Below, in pieces: positions 8,534-17,745 of a DNA stretch of 64,000 nt. Below the pieces are notes generated by a model that worked only from the letters and a program-made list of their open reading frames with translations, did no database searches and had not been told where the DNA came from. The stretch's first letter is position 1. Every line of letters begins with the position of its first letter. A program made the position numbers and the translations under genes. Source of the DNA: Nitrosococcus wardiae (GTDB taxonomy: Bacteria; Pseudomonadota; Gammaproteobacteria; Nitrosococcales; Nitrosococcaceae); NCBI RefSeq assembly GCF_004421105.1, contig NZ_CP038033.1, positions 3,243,659 through 3,307,658 of the forward strand. The letters run 5' to 3'.

Positions 8534-9625
8534 TCAATGAGTCTCTGCACCCAATCCCGCAAAGCACTCCTCGATATAGCTTTCTAGCTCTTTCACCCGC
8601 TGGGCAGCGGTGTGATCCGCAAGGACACGGCGGCGCGCCTGCTCGCCTAAGGCACAGCGGTGCTCCTCAGGCATTGTTTGGAGAAAGCTCACCACTTCCT
8701 TGGCACTGCTCGCAAGCAAAATTTCCGTCCCTGGATGGAAGAATTCATCGATTCCTGACCACCCATCACTGATAATGGGAATGCCGCAAGCAGCGGCTTC
8801 AAATAAGCGCACACTGGGCGCATAGCCGCTCTGGGCCATATCTGCACGGGTAATATTAAGGGTGAAGCGTTGGCGATTATAAAAGCTTCCATGCTCACTG
8901 GGCGGCAAGTGCTCAATGCGTTCCACATTGGAGGGCCACTGAACGGTGGTAGGATAGGAAGGCCCTGCCACTACAAAACGACCCTCAAACCACGCCCGTG
9001 CCGGTGCATTCAGCAAGCATTCCAACATCGGTTGCCGATCTGGGGCGTAGGTGCCCAAATATCCCAGATCCCAAGAGGCCTCAACCACTTGCGGGTAATA
9101 AGCTTCTGGATCCACCGAGCAGTATAGTGCCCGTGCGCGCTGGGCTTCGAACTCGTGCTCGAGCCGCTGCAGCGTTGGACCACCCGTAAACGATAAATAA
9201 AGGTCATAACGCCGGATCAGATCCGGGGAAATGTACTCTGCTCTACCCTGGGCCAATGCAGTCAGCGTCACGGGGGTATCAATATCGTAAAAGGCGACGA
9301 TTCCCCGAGCATGCGCCAACACCCAATGTCCCACCTTGATTCCATCCGGCACGTAGGAACCAATAATGACTAGATCGGCATCCTCAATGATGCCTTGATA
9401 AGTATCAAATAATTCCTCAAGGTTTTCATACAAATGGGTCCGCCCATAGGGGGGGCTCGGTAAATCCCGCGTATCTCGATACCATGGCATATCACGCTCC
9501 AGGAATATCACCTGGTGCCCACGCTGGACCAATTCGCGCACTAGAGCTCGATAGGTAGTGGCGTGCCCATTACCCCATGAGGAGGTGATTGACAAACCTA
9601 ATATCACCAACTTCCGTGGGCTCAT
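8534..9625 (-). CDS. CgeB-like glycosyltransferase (third tandem copy)
   Basis: This 363-residue GT-B protein of the CgeB/DUF3880 type has the N-terminal 'ILGLSITSSWGNGHATTYR', 'FYDIDTPVTL', 'DLYLSFTGGPTL' and the C-terminal 'PSVRLFEAAACGIPIISD' with 'GIDEFFHPGTEILLA'. The last two are the sugar-nucleotide binding region with the E-A-A-x-G pattern. It lacks a membrane segment. Its start overlaps the preceding gene's stop by 4 bases. It is the distal gene of the seven-gene operon and is paralogous to the next two upstream genes. Donor and acceptor are unknown. Confidence 0.85.
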   Translation of the reverse strand: MSPRKLVILGLSITSSWGNGHATTYRALVRELVQRGHQVIFLERDMPWYRDTRDLPSPPYGRTHLYENLEELFDTYQGIIEDADLVIIGSYVPDGIKVGHWVLAHARGIVAFYDIDTPVTLTALAQGRAEYISPDLIRRYDLYLSFTGGPTLQRLEHEFEAQRARALYCSVDPEAYYPQVVEASWDLGYLGTYAPDRQPMLECLLNAPARAWFEGRFVVAGPSYPTTVQWPSNVERIEHLPPSEHGSFYNRQRFTLNITRADMAQSGYAPSVRLFEAAACGIPIISDGWSGIDEFFHPGTEILLASSAKEVVSFLQTMPEEHRCALGEQARRRVLADHTAAQRVKELESYIEECFAGLGAETH

Positions 9626-10731
9626 AAGACCGCTCCTCGATAGGATGGGAATGAATAACCTACGAGCACCGACTCAAGCTGGGCTGCACGATGGGCGTAA
9701 GTATGCTCCTGTAATATCCGCTTCCGGGCCGAGGCACCCATCACGCGCGCCCGTTCGGGAGTCAATTCCGCCAGATGTTCAGCCACTTGCGCCCCATCCG
9801 CTGCAATGAGTACTTCTTGATCCGGCTCAAGAAAATCCTCAATACCCTCCCACAAATCGGTAATAAGACAAGCGCCGGCACCGGCAGCTTCAAACACCCG
9901 GGTAGCCGGGGAGAATCCGTAGCGGGCCATGCTTTCCCGAGAGATATTAAGTACGGCTGTAGGGGTAGAGTTGAAGGCATTATGATCCCGGGTATAAACG
10001 TGACCGCAATAGCGCACGTTGCCAGGCATAGGCTTGTCACCCCAACCGCTTCCGCCCAGAAGGAACTGCTTTCCAGGTAATCGAGCGGCAGCATCCAGAA
10101 AGAAATATTCCACCCGCGCTTCGCGATCGGGCAGTCGATTGCCAAGAAAGCCTAGGGCAGCCTCGAACCGAGAATCCGGTGCGGCAGGATAATGAGTTCC
10201 AGGATCAAGGGCATTGTAGATAGGGATACACTGACGCGCGCCAACAGCGCGATAGCCCTCCACCACGGGATTGCCGCCACCATAAGTCAGTACCAAATCA
10301 TACCGCGCCACCTGCCCGTGGAAGGGATCGGAAGGATTAAGGCGCATCCGATCTAGGGTTGCTGGCGCGTCCACATCCCAGTACACACAGAGAGTATTAG
10401 GGCCTGCCAATTCCGGCACGACTGCCTCCAGATACTCATCAAATACACCAATGCCGCTTGCCTTGACAATGACATCCGCACTCCGAGCAGACTCAAGCGC
10501 ACGCTCGAGTTCTGCAGTCCCCTCTGCTCCATAGACCACGACCTCTGCCCAAGGGGGGTCTTCCATATCCCGATGTCGTTGCCGCTCATAGGCATCTGGC
10601 TCGAAGAATTGCACCCGATGCCCACGGTCGTGCAATGCACGAATGAGACCGCGGTAGTAGGTTGCCGCGCCATTCCAGTAGGCCGAGACCAGACTCGAAC
10701 CAAAAAAAGCGATCTGTAATCCCCTTTTCAT
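9622..10731 (-). CDS. CgeB-like glycosyltransferase (second tandem copy)
   Basis: This 369-residue paralogue of the flanking genes carries 'FFGSSLVSAYWNGAATYYRG' at the N-terminus, 'CVYWDVDAPATLDRM', 'YDLVLTYGGGNPV', and the C-terminal 'PATRVFEAAGAGACLITD' with 'GIEDFLEPDQEVLIA'. The N-terminal 'WNGAATYYRGL' is the conserved element of this family in glycan clusters. Three base pairs separate it from the upstream copy and a 4-base overlap couples it to the downstream copy. The three copies differ enough in sequence to be specialised for different linkages; that is inference. Confidence 0.85.
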   Translation of the reverse strand: MKRGLQIAFFGSSLVSAYWNGAATYYRGLIRALHDRGHRVQFFEPDAYERQRHRDMEDPPWAEVVVYGAEGTAELERALESARSADVIVKASGIGVFDEYLEAVVPELAGPNTLCVYWDVDAPATLDRMRLNPSDPFHGQVARYDLVLTYGGGNPVVEGYRAVGARQCIPIYNALDPGTHYPAAPDSRFEAALGFLGNRLPDREARVEYFFLDAAARLPGKQFLLGGSGWGDKPMPGNVRYCGHVYTRDHNAFNSTPTAVLNISRESMARYGFSPATRVFEAAGAGACLITDLWEGIEDFLEPDQEVLIAADGAQVAEHLAELTPERARVMGASARKRILQEHTYAHRAAQLESVLVGYSFPSYRGAVL

Positions 10732-10734
10732 AGC

Positions 10735-11874
10735 CTATTTCCTGAGGTGAGGTTGAGATTCATGGGATACATTGAGCTCATGATAAATACTCAATAACTC
10801 ATCGACCCGATGGGCGCAGGTATGGGCGCCCAGAAGAGTGCGGTAGCCATGGGATGCTAATTCAGCTGCCCTATCGCGGTCATTGATGATTTCCCGTAGG
10901 CAGCGCCTCATTTCCTCGCCGTTGCGGGCAATAAGAAAATCTTCACCTGGAGTAAACAGACCTTCGGCATCCTCCCATGGCGTACAGACCAGAGGGATTT
11001 TGCAAGCGAGCGCTTCGAAAGGTCGAATGGTAGGAATACCAGGTAAAGCTTCTACATAAGGGCGCCGTGGGATATGCACAGTCACACAGTGGCGGGCAAA
11101 GACCTCCGGTACTCGGGAGTTTTCCAACCACCCCCGGTAAGTAATACCGCGCTCTCGGAGCTGTGCCTGCGCCTGTTGGGGATAACGCACTCCATAAACA
11201 TTCGTGCGCAACTGCTCTTCCATCACCGGGTCGAACAGAAACTCATAGAGCTCACTTGTACGTTCCTCATCTCCCCAATTACCCACCCATACCACTTCCG
11301 CTTCCCTGGGCCTATCATCCAGGGGGTGAAATATCCGCGTATCGGCAGCTTCATGCCAAACCCATGCCTGTTGGGCCCACCCTTCAGTAAGATACCGATC
11401 CCGGATCACCTCGCCAAAGGCCAATACACCATCATAATGTTGCAGATCGTACGCGGCCATGCTTTGGCTATCAGTAAACGACCGATGGTGCGTATCGTGA
11501 AATAAAAGCCGGTATCCCCGATGGCGCGACCGGTGCTCGCCAATTCTCTGGACCAATTCATGGGCGTTCCACTCATGGACGATAACCAAATCGACAGCGT
11601 CAAGAGCACGCTCCAGGTCTAAGTCTGCTAACGTATACTCCTGCTCCTGGTTTGCAAGTTCAGGATACCGTTGCTGAAACGCAGTCACAGCGCCTTCTCC
11701 GTAGTGCTGAATCAAATTAGTTACACTCCAGCCTCCACGGGGAACATAGACAACCAGCTCGTGGCCCCGCGCCATTATTTCGCTTGCGATACCCCGCAGG
11801 AAATGGGCGTTACCATTATTCCAATCCGATACTAATGAATGGTAGAACAGCGCTATTCGCATGCTCGCCCTCAT
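10735..11874 (-). CDS. CgeB-like glycosyltransferase (first tandem copy)
   Basis: This 379-residue member has 'ALFYHSLVSDWNNGNAHFLR' at the N-terminus, 'YDGVLAFGEVIRDRYL', 'EVVWVGNWGDEERT' and a C-terminal 'TIRPFEALACKIPLVCTPW' followed by 'GLFTPGEDFLIARNGEEM'. The Rossmann-like second half matches GT-B transferases with a glycogen-synthase-like donor site. It starts inside the stop of the GT4 gene (4-base overlap). It is the most diverged of the three copies, with an Asn-rich 'WNNGN' where the others have 'WGNGH' or 'WNGAA'. Confidence 0.83.
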   Translation of the reverse strand: MRASMRIALFYHSLVSDWNNGNAHFLRGIASEIMARGHELVVYVPRGGWSVTNLIQHYGEGAVTAFQQRYPELANQEQEYTLADLDLERALDAVDLVIVHEWNAHELVQRIGEHRSRHRGYRLLFHDTHHRSFTDSQSMAAYDLQHYDGVLAFGEVIRDRYLTEGWAQQAWVWHEAADTRIFHPLDDRPREAEVVWVGNWGDEERTSELYEFLFDPVMEEQLRTNVYGVRYPQQAQAQLRERGITYRGWLENSRVPEVFARHCVTVHIPRRPYVEALPGIPTIRPFEALACKIPLVCTPWEDAEGLFTPGEDFLIARNGEEMRRCLREIINDRDRAAELASHGYRTLLGAHTCAHRVDELLSIYHELNVSHESQPHLRK

Positions 11875-12998
11875 GCTAAGGTAGCAGGTGCCTGGGCCTC
11901 GGAAAAATTAAGGCCCTCAAGCAAATCCTGGTAGAGGGCAAAATAAGTGGCCGCCATTCGCTCCAAGGTATACTTTCCCGCGCGCGCCGCAGCAAGATGG
12001 GCAATTGCTTCTCGCCGAGCGGGATCATCGATAAGGCGATTGATGGTGTCCTGCAGTGCCTGGGGATCATCTGCTGGAACAAAACAAGCTGCTCCATCCC
12101 ACAATTCTCGTAAACTATCGATGTCCCCAATCACAGGAGCACACTTTGCCAACGCAGCCTCAAGCACTGACAGACCGAATGGCTCGTAGCGGGCAGGCAG
12201 CGCATAAATGCTAGCCTGCCCGTACCAATGGGCGATGAATTCTGGTGCAAGCTGCCCTAAGATCCGGACATGGTCCAGTTCGACATGGCCCCCGTCGGGA
12301 TGTTTTATTTCGCCCGCCAGATAGACTGGCCACTGCAGGGATGGAGCGATATGGGCCAAGGTCGCCAAGTTCTTTGCCGCGTCCCAGGCCCGGCCCACGG
12401 CCAAAACATAAGGCTTTTTCTTCAAGCAAGCATATTCCAAATGCCTACGACCGTTGTAGACAACTGTGGTACGGGAAAGGGGGCCGTAATGAGACTTCAA
12501 GGCCGAAAGCATGGCACGGGAAGGTGCCACGACTAAATCTGCCCCCTGGAGCCCTTGTCGAACCCGCCACCGATAAGGGTCATAATCGATAGGTGGCTCC
12601 TTGGAAAAAACGGCGCGCCACCAGGAGAGCACGCAAGAATGGCCCACCACTAACCGCGGTGCCCGCCAATCGAGATCGCCATGGGAGTAGTGATTGAGAT
12701 GGACTAGATCGGGACAATATCGCCGTTCCAACTGCAGCAACCATTGTCCAGCCTGTTCAACATCCTTCCAGGGTGCGTCCATCCATTCGAGGCGAAAATG
12801 GCTTTCACACACCACCATATCAGGCACCTGCTCCACTTGGCGGCGTTGCTGGAAGGACAAGGGCGCCCCCATAGTGGCAAGTACCACCTGGACGCCATAG
12901 CGACGCAGGGCGGTAGCAAGTTGCAGCGCATAGACCCATACCCCCCCTACTGTATCAGCACTCATGAGAACGCGTAGAGTTCTCGGTTTCTTTCTCAT
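11871..12998 (-). CDS. glycosyltransferase family 4 protein
   Basis: This 375-residue GT-B retaining glycosyltransferase has 'GGVWVYALQLATALRRYG' near the N-terminus, 'LVHLNHYSHGD', 'VVYNGR', and the E-x7-E donor-site motif 'EPFGLSVLEAALAKCAPVI'. These are typical of GT4 mannosyl/glucosyltransferases acting on the cytoplasmic face of the membrane. Four-base overlaps with the genes on both sides mark it as a middle gene of the seven-gene operon. It probably adds one sugar of the same glycan as the CgeB-like proteins. Confidence 0.88.
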   Translation of the reverse strand: MRKKPRTLRVLMSADTVGGVWVYALQLATALRRYGVQVVLATMGAPLSFQQRRQVEQVPDMVVCESHFRLEWMDAPWKDVEQAGQWLLQLERRYCPDLVHLNHYSHGDLDWRAPRLVVGHSCVLSWWRAVFSKEPPIDYDPYRWRVRQGLQGADLVVAPSRAMLSALKSHYGPLSRTTVVYNGRRHLEYACLKKKPYVLAVGRAWDAAKNLATLAHIAPSLQWPVYLAGEIKHPDGGHVELDHVRILGQLAPEFIAHWYGQASIYALPARYEPFGLSVLEAALAKCAPVIGDIDSLRELWDGAACFVPADDPQALQDTINRLIDDPARREAIAHLAAARAGKYTLERMAATYFALYQDLLEGLNFSEAQAPATLA

Positions 12999-14293
12999 GA
13001 AGCTGCAGCGGCGCCAAGTTCCAGGTGTTCAAGGGGTCGAGGAAGCTCCTCTTGAATGTCGCTAAACTCAGAAAACATCTGCAAATAGTAGTCCACGGCC
13101 CGTTCCCACGCCAGGTCATCCGGCACGCCCCAAAGTTTTATATAATCTGGCGATCCCGGATAAGGGAACATGGGCACGGGTTTGTTCGCCCAGACGCCAT
13201 GGGCGAGCAAGGTCTGCCGCCATTCCTCTACCTGGGCATGATCGTCGACCTGGGAATCGAGCAAGCTGGCCTGGACGAAAGGAATATTGCGGCGCGCATA
13301 GATAAGCCGCTCTTGCAGCTGGACGGTTTTCAACCGGCAATGCTTATTGAGCAAGTCCCGGCCTCTCTCACTGAGACTCTCTACCCCTGCCTCCACGGAG
13401 ACACAGCCGCTCTCACCGAGCAGATCCAGCATTTCCGGCTTCCAAAGATCGATGCGGGTCTGAATGCCAAATTGGACGGGGCGCTGTTTCAACGCCTGCA
13501 GCAGCGGCCGCTGAGGGAGAAAAATCTCATCAATAAAATAAACATATCTCACTCCTTGGCTGATAAGTCCGTCTAGCTCTTCTAGGAGTGTATCCAGCGG
13601 TCGGCGGCGGAATTGGTCGCGATGATCCGTCTTGGCGCAGAACGAACAGGCATAGGGACACCCCCGCGAAGCTTCAATTTCTGCGCCGAATCCCTGCTGC
13701 GGCTCATCGAAGCGATGATGATGATGCCGATGTGCGCTCAAAAAGTGCTGAGGCCAATGCAGCGCGGGTAATGAAGCTAGATTCACCATTTGCGGTCCGC
13801 CCTGCACCCGCCATTGCTCATCGTGTAGATAGGCAATGCCACTCACCTCTTGCAGTCGCGATAAGTGGCTGCCCAGCTGAACGAGTACCTCTTCGCATTC
13901 CCCGAGCACGGCAATATCGCCGCCCACTTTACGGAGCGCCGCACGGGGCGTGGTCGAGGCATGGGGGCCCACGAGAATCCGGATACCCGCAGCTGCGCCA
14001 AGCGCTTGGACCAACTGTTGAGGCACGCGCAGTTCTGGCGGCGGACAGCGCCAAAAGAGATAACTGGGGGCCGTGGGGATGACGGTCATATCAGGTCCGA
14101 AAGTAGCTACGCGGGCGCAGAGTTCGCTTTGCGAGAGATGATCTAAAGTGGCATCAAGGAGAAGCACCTCGTGCCCAGCGCCCTCAAGCATCTGCTTAGC
14201 GTATCCCAATTCAAGTGGCAAATGAGGATCCCGGCAGCCGAAGTAGATGCTTCCTTCAAAGGTCCAGATCGGGTTAATCAATGCATATCTCAT
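12995..14293 (-). CDS. B12-binding-domain radical SAM protein of the glycan cluster
   Basis: I place the start at ATG 14293, in a 4-base ATGA overlap with the epimerase stop; this gives 432 residues. An N-terminal cobalamin-binding-like Rossmann domain ('LPLELGYAKQMLEGAGHEVL', about residues 25-135) is followed by the radical SAM core with C212, C216 and C219 in 'SRGCPYACSFCAK'. A His run 'HRHHHHR' at 188-194 is unusual. Such enzymes use a [4Fe-4S] cluster and SAM for radical chemistry, often methylation at unactivated carbon or sugar rearrangement. I recall a TIGR04295-type family restricted to similar oligosaccharide loci. The substrate is probably a nucleotide sugar or glycan intermediate (inference). 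Confidence 0.85.
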   Translation of the reverse strand: MRYALINPIWTFEGSIYFGCRDPHLPLELGYAKQMLEGAGHEVLLLDATLDHLSQSELCARVATFGPDMTVIPTAPSYLFWRCPPPELRVPQQLVQALGAAAGIRILVGPHASTTPRAALRKVGGDIAVLGECEEVLVQLGSHLSRLQEVSGIAYLHDEQWRVQGGPQMVNLASLPALHWPQHFLSAHRHHHHRFDEPQQGFGAEIEASRGCPYACSFCAKTDHRDQFRRRPLDTLLEELDGLISQGVRYVYFIDEIFLPQRPLLQALKQRPVQFGIQTRIDLWKPEMLDLLGESGCVSVEAGVESLSERGRDLLNKHCRLKTVQLQERLIYARRNIPFVQASLLDSQVDDHAQVEEWRQTLLAHGVWANKPVPMFPYPGSPDYIKLWGVPDDLAWERAVDYYLQMFSEFSDIQEELPRPLEHLELGAAAAS

Positions 14294-16248
14294 AAGACGA
14301 CCTGCTCTTTTTCTGAGTGTGCAGCAGGGCGAGAGGCAGTCAGCTCCTGCTGCATCCATTCATAAAGCTGCCGCACCCCTTCCTTGCTTCCAATGGCTGG
14401 ACGCCAGCCCGTGACCCGCTGGAATTTGCTCGTATCTGAAACATAGTAACGCTGATCACTTGGACGCCAGTCTTTCCTGTACACCACCGGAACCCGATGA
14501 TGCAAAACCGCCAGTTGATCTACCAATCCTTGCAGGCTGAGTACATTCTGGGGTCCACCTCCCATATTGAAGGCCTCACCCGCAATGGCTGGAAGGTGAT
14601 TAGCCGCAGTTAGCAACGCCTTTACTAAATCATCCACATAGAGCACATCACGCACCTGAAGTCCATCGCCATAGAAGGTGATGGGTGTTTCACTCACCAC
14701 CTGGCGGATAAAATGGGCAACCCATCCCTGATCCTCATTACCAAATTGCCGTGGACCATAGATGCAGCTCATACGCAAAACCGTCGCAGGCAAGCCCAGG
14801 GTACGGGCGTAATCAAGCACATACTGATCGGCAGCGCCCTTGGAACAGCCATAAGGGCTGCAGAATTTCAGCGGGCGGGATTCATCAATCCCGCGGCTAC
14901 GAATCACATCATCCACTGGGGCATAGCCAGAGGCGGTCAGTTGCAGTTCTAAATCGTCGAGATCACCATAAACTTTGTTAGTGGAAGTAAACACCAGGCC
15001 CGGCGGATATCGCCGACGACGCGCTGCTTCCAGTACATTCAAAGTCCCTACCGTATTCACATCGTGATCAAAAAACGGTTGTTTGAGACTGGTAGTCACT
15101 GCTACCTGAGCTGCAAAATGAAATATCCTGCAGGCCCGCTGTACAGCATACTGGACCGCGTCTCGATCCCGCACATCTGCCAGCAGCACTTCGATCTGAT
15201 TAGGAAAGCGCTGGTGTAACCACTCCAAATTGCACTCGGTACCAGGGCGGGAAAGATCATCGAGCACCAAAATCTGATGACCCTGGGCGGCAAGCCGTGC
15301 CGCCACATTGCAACCGATGAACCCAGCACCGCCAATGACCAGTTCCCGATCGCGCCCCCCCTTTTTTCCACTACCCTGGCCCCAGGTGGCAACCTCCTGC
15401 ACTCTGGCGTATCCGCCGCCCTGCAGCTGCAGCAAGCGTCCCAGCAGAGCGGGTTTACCATCGGCAGTACGCAGGCCACGTCCCGGCTGCCGTTCGCCCT
15501 CGGCGGGCACCGCAGTCAAATTTAGATAAACCCGTTCCACCGCCCCATTAAGCAAGCCACCCCATTCTCCCACAAGGAGTCCAATGCCGCTGTCACGCCG
15601 AGGGGGGATCGGATCCGGGGTTAACCAACGCTCCAGCCTCTGGGGAGCGGGTAGAACCTCATCCACTTTAGCAAGCTCACCGTCCTTATCGGCCTGGGAA
15701 AACCGTCGAAAAGCAAGCGCTTGCACCGAATCGAATAGCCCCTGGCGATAGGCGATGGCCAACCAACGCGCATCCAATACGAGCCCACCCAAACAAAGGC
15801 TTGGCGCGGATGATTCGCACAAAAGCTTGGATAGCAACCCTGCTGATTGGGGAGAGGCATCTGGCCATGAGGGGACTCCCAACAAATCAGCACATTCCAA
15901 CCATTGGATGCTGTCCCCCAACTCATTGCACGCTTCCCCAAAAAACCTTTGATAAGCTAAAGCTTCATGGACCCATGCCGGAGGAAGTTGATGGGAATGG
16001 TGAGGCAGGAGACGATGGAGTGCAATGACCACCTCAAAGCGCTCGGCCGCTCTAGCGATTAGCCAACCATACCATGCCCGTGCCTTAGGGCTATTCCATT
16101 GGGCTAACGTCACCGCCAAGCGGATATCTCGAAACCCAGCAGCACAGGCATCATCCAGTAGTTGTTCAGCTTGCCGGTACTCACCTAGGGCAAACCACTC
16201 GTTTATACCACAGCGGGCCTGTTTTCTTCCGGGTGCTCCGGCCATCAT
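14290..16248 (-). CDS. NAD-dependent sugar epimerase with N-terminal TIM-barrel-like domain
   Basis: This 652-residue protein has two parts. Residues about 306-640 are an extended SDR: 'GGAGFIG' at 306-312, 'HFAAQVAVTTSLKQP', 'STNKVYGDL', YxxxK in 'SPYGCSKGAADQY' and 'RMSCIYGPRQFG', closest in style to CDP-paratose/tyvelose 2-epimerases. Residues 1-300 have no Rossmann features; 'ACAAGFRDIRLAVTLAQW' and 'ERFEVVIALHRLLP' resemble barrel strands of glycoside hydrolases, and 'GLLVGEWGGLLNGAVERVYL' follows. A fused glycosidase-like domain on a sugar epimerase is uncommon. It overlaps both neighbours by 4 bases in the seven-gene operon. Confidence 0.8.
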   Translation of the reverse strand: MMAGAPGRKQARCGINEWFALGEYRQAEQLLDDACAAGFRDIRLAVTLAQWNSPKARAWYGWLIARAAERFEVVIALHRLLPHHSHQLPPAWVHEALAYQRFFGEACNELGDSIQWLECADLLGVPSWPDASPQSAGLLSKLLCESSAPSLCLGGLVLDARWLAIAYRQGLFDSVQALAFRRFSQADKDGELAKVDEVLPAPQRLERWLTPDPIPPRRDSGIGLLVGEWGGLLNGAVERVYLNLTAVPAEGERQPGRGLRTADGKPALLGRLLQLQGGGYARVQEVATWGQGSGKKGGRDRELVIGGAGFIGCNVAARLAAQGHQILVLDDLSRPGTECNLEWLHQRFPNQIEVLLADVRDRDAVQYAVQRACRIFHFAAQVAVTTSLKQPFFDHDVNTVGTLNVLEAARRRRYPPGLVFTSTNKVYGDLDDLELQLTASGYAPVDDVIRSRGIDESRPLKFCSPYGCSKGAADQYVLDYARTLGLPATVLRMSCIYGPRQFGNEDQGWVAHFIRQVVSETPITFYGDGLQVRDVLYVDDLVKALLTAANHLPAIAGEAFNMGGGPQNVLSLQGLVDQLAVLHHRVPVVYRKDWRPSDQRYYVSDTSKFQRVTGWRPAIGSKEGVRQLYEWMQQELTASRPAAHSEKEQVVL

Positions 16249-17357
16249 ACTGCCAGCCCTCGCGCGAGAAGCTCATCCCGAGCCTCATCGACCCGATCGA
16301 CCGGCTGTTGTTCCGCTAACCATTCGGCGAATGTGCTGAGACCTTCCTCCAGCGAGACTTCGGGCTCAAAGCCAAGAATGCGCCGTGCCCGGCTAATGTC
16401 GGCAAAGCAGTGGCGGATGTCGCCTTTGCGATACTCTCCAGTGATGTTTGGCATGAGATCGCTACCGATTACCTGGGCAGTCTTTTGAGCGAGTTCGAGA
16501 ATGGAAATGCTACGGCCGCTACCTATATTGAAGGCCTGCCCGGCAGCATCGGGAATCTCAAGGGCTTGTCGGCAGGCGCGGGCCACATCTCGCACATGGA
16601 CAAAATCACGCCGCTGGTGTCCATCCTCAAAGACTAAAGGAGGACGACCATTGAGCAGCCGACTGCCAAAAATAGCGAGCACACCCGTATAAGGATTTGA
16701 TAGCGCTTGGCGTTCGCCATAGGTGTTAAAAAACCGCAGCGCCACCACAGGAATATCGTAAGCCTGTCCAAAGAGCAAACACATCCGCTCTTGATCCATC
16801 TTCGATAGGGCATAAATGGAGGCCAACGCCGGATGCTTAGACTCGGGGGTTGGAACGGGCTCAAGCTTTTCCCCTTCTGGCCCGCTGACTTCCCACTCGC
16901 CACTGCGGAGCCGAGCAATAGAACGTTCCACTTCGATGAGGTTGCCCGTCGCAGAGCGATAAAGCCCTTCACCATAAATGCTCATGCTCGAAGCCACGAC
17001 AAGGCATTCAACCGGCCGCTTCACAAGCTGTTCGAGCAGCACGGCAGTACCTCGTACATTGGTATCCAGATAGGATTCAATTTCATACATACTTTGTCCC
17101 ACGCCTACCCGGGCTGCGAAGTGGAATACTCCACTTACGCTTTCCAACGCCTGCGCAACGGCTTCAGGATCCCGCACATCCCCTCTTTGCAGTTCTACTT
17201 CAGGATTTAAATAGCCTGGGCGTTGCCGATCGAGACCGTGGACTTGTGCTTCCAGGCTATCGAGTATCCGCACTCGGTAGCCTGCAGCGAGTAGTTCATC
17301 GGCCACATGGGAACCAATGAAACCCGCCCCGCCAGTAATCAAAATTGTTTTTTCCAT
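16245..17357 (-). CDS. NAD-dependent epimerase/dehydratase
   Basis: This 370-residue extended SDR has 'GGAGFIG' at residues 8-14, 'ESVSGVFHFAARVGVGQSM', 'VASSMSIYGEG', the YxxxK catalytic pair in 'IYALSKMDQE', and 'RFFNTYGERQ'. A long insert between the SMSIYGEG and YALSK motifs (residues about 133-177) is characteristic of dTDP-rhamnose/UDP-glucose 4-epimerase-like enzymes in polysaccharide loci. It is the first gene of the seven-gene operon, preceded by an AT-rich 388-base region that must hold the promoter. It probably interconverts C4 epimers of a nucleotide sugar; the exact sugar is not readable. Confidence 0.87.
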   Translation of the reverse strand: MEKTILITGGAGFIGSHVADELLAAGYRVRILDSLEAQVHGLDRQRPGYLNPEVELQRGDVRDPEAVAQALESVSGVFHFAARVGVGQSMYEIESYLDTNVRGTAVLLEQLVKRPVECLVVASSMSIYGEGLYRSATGNLIEVERSIARLRSGEWEVSGPEGEKLEPVPTPESKHPALASIYALSKMDQERMCLLFGQAYDIPVVALRFFNTYGERQALSNPYTGVLAIFGSRLLNGRPPLVFEDGHQRRDFVHVRDVARACRQALEIPDAAGQAFNIGSGRSISILELAQKTAQVIGSDLMPNITGEYRKGDIRHCFADISRARRILGFEPEVSLEEGLSTFAEWLAEQQPVDRVDEARDELLARGLAV

Positions 17358-17745
17358 ATCTTATTTTTTTACCCCTGATATCACCATTACGTAGTCGCCA
17401 TCACGTTTATAAGGATGCAGAAAACATACCATGGGGACGAGTGCGGTTTCTTCCACAGTTAGAAGTCTCTTTAGTAAGAAGCTGCGGACCCACGCGTTGT
17501 CTCAATCCATGTAATGCTTGCAAGTTGGGTGTAAAAACTACAAAGAGTTAGAAGGTACAATTGACGATTTTCTTCCTTTTTAAAATCCAAGAATTTAAAA
17601 ATTTTTAAAAGTTATCCAAGCTGTAAGAATCAAAATCCGCTGATATTAATAAAGTTGGCATTAAACCTGCTCATAAATTCACAACAGGCTTTCCTGTTAT
17701 CAAATTTGATTAAAAAAATGTAGTCAATATGGAGGAATAAATAAA
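17358..17745. promoter_or_regulatory. AT-rich intergenic promoter region
   Basis: These 388 bases hold no convincing gene and separate the glycan operon (minus) from a set of small plus-strand membrane genes. They are markedly AT-rich from 17560 on and contain a perfect 16-bp palindrome (TTTAAAAA/TTTTTAAA, 17594-17609). Promoters for both directions are expected here; I could not fix a -35/-10 pair with confidence. Confidence 0.4.
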
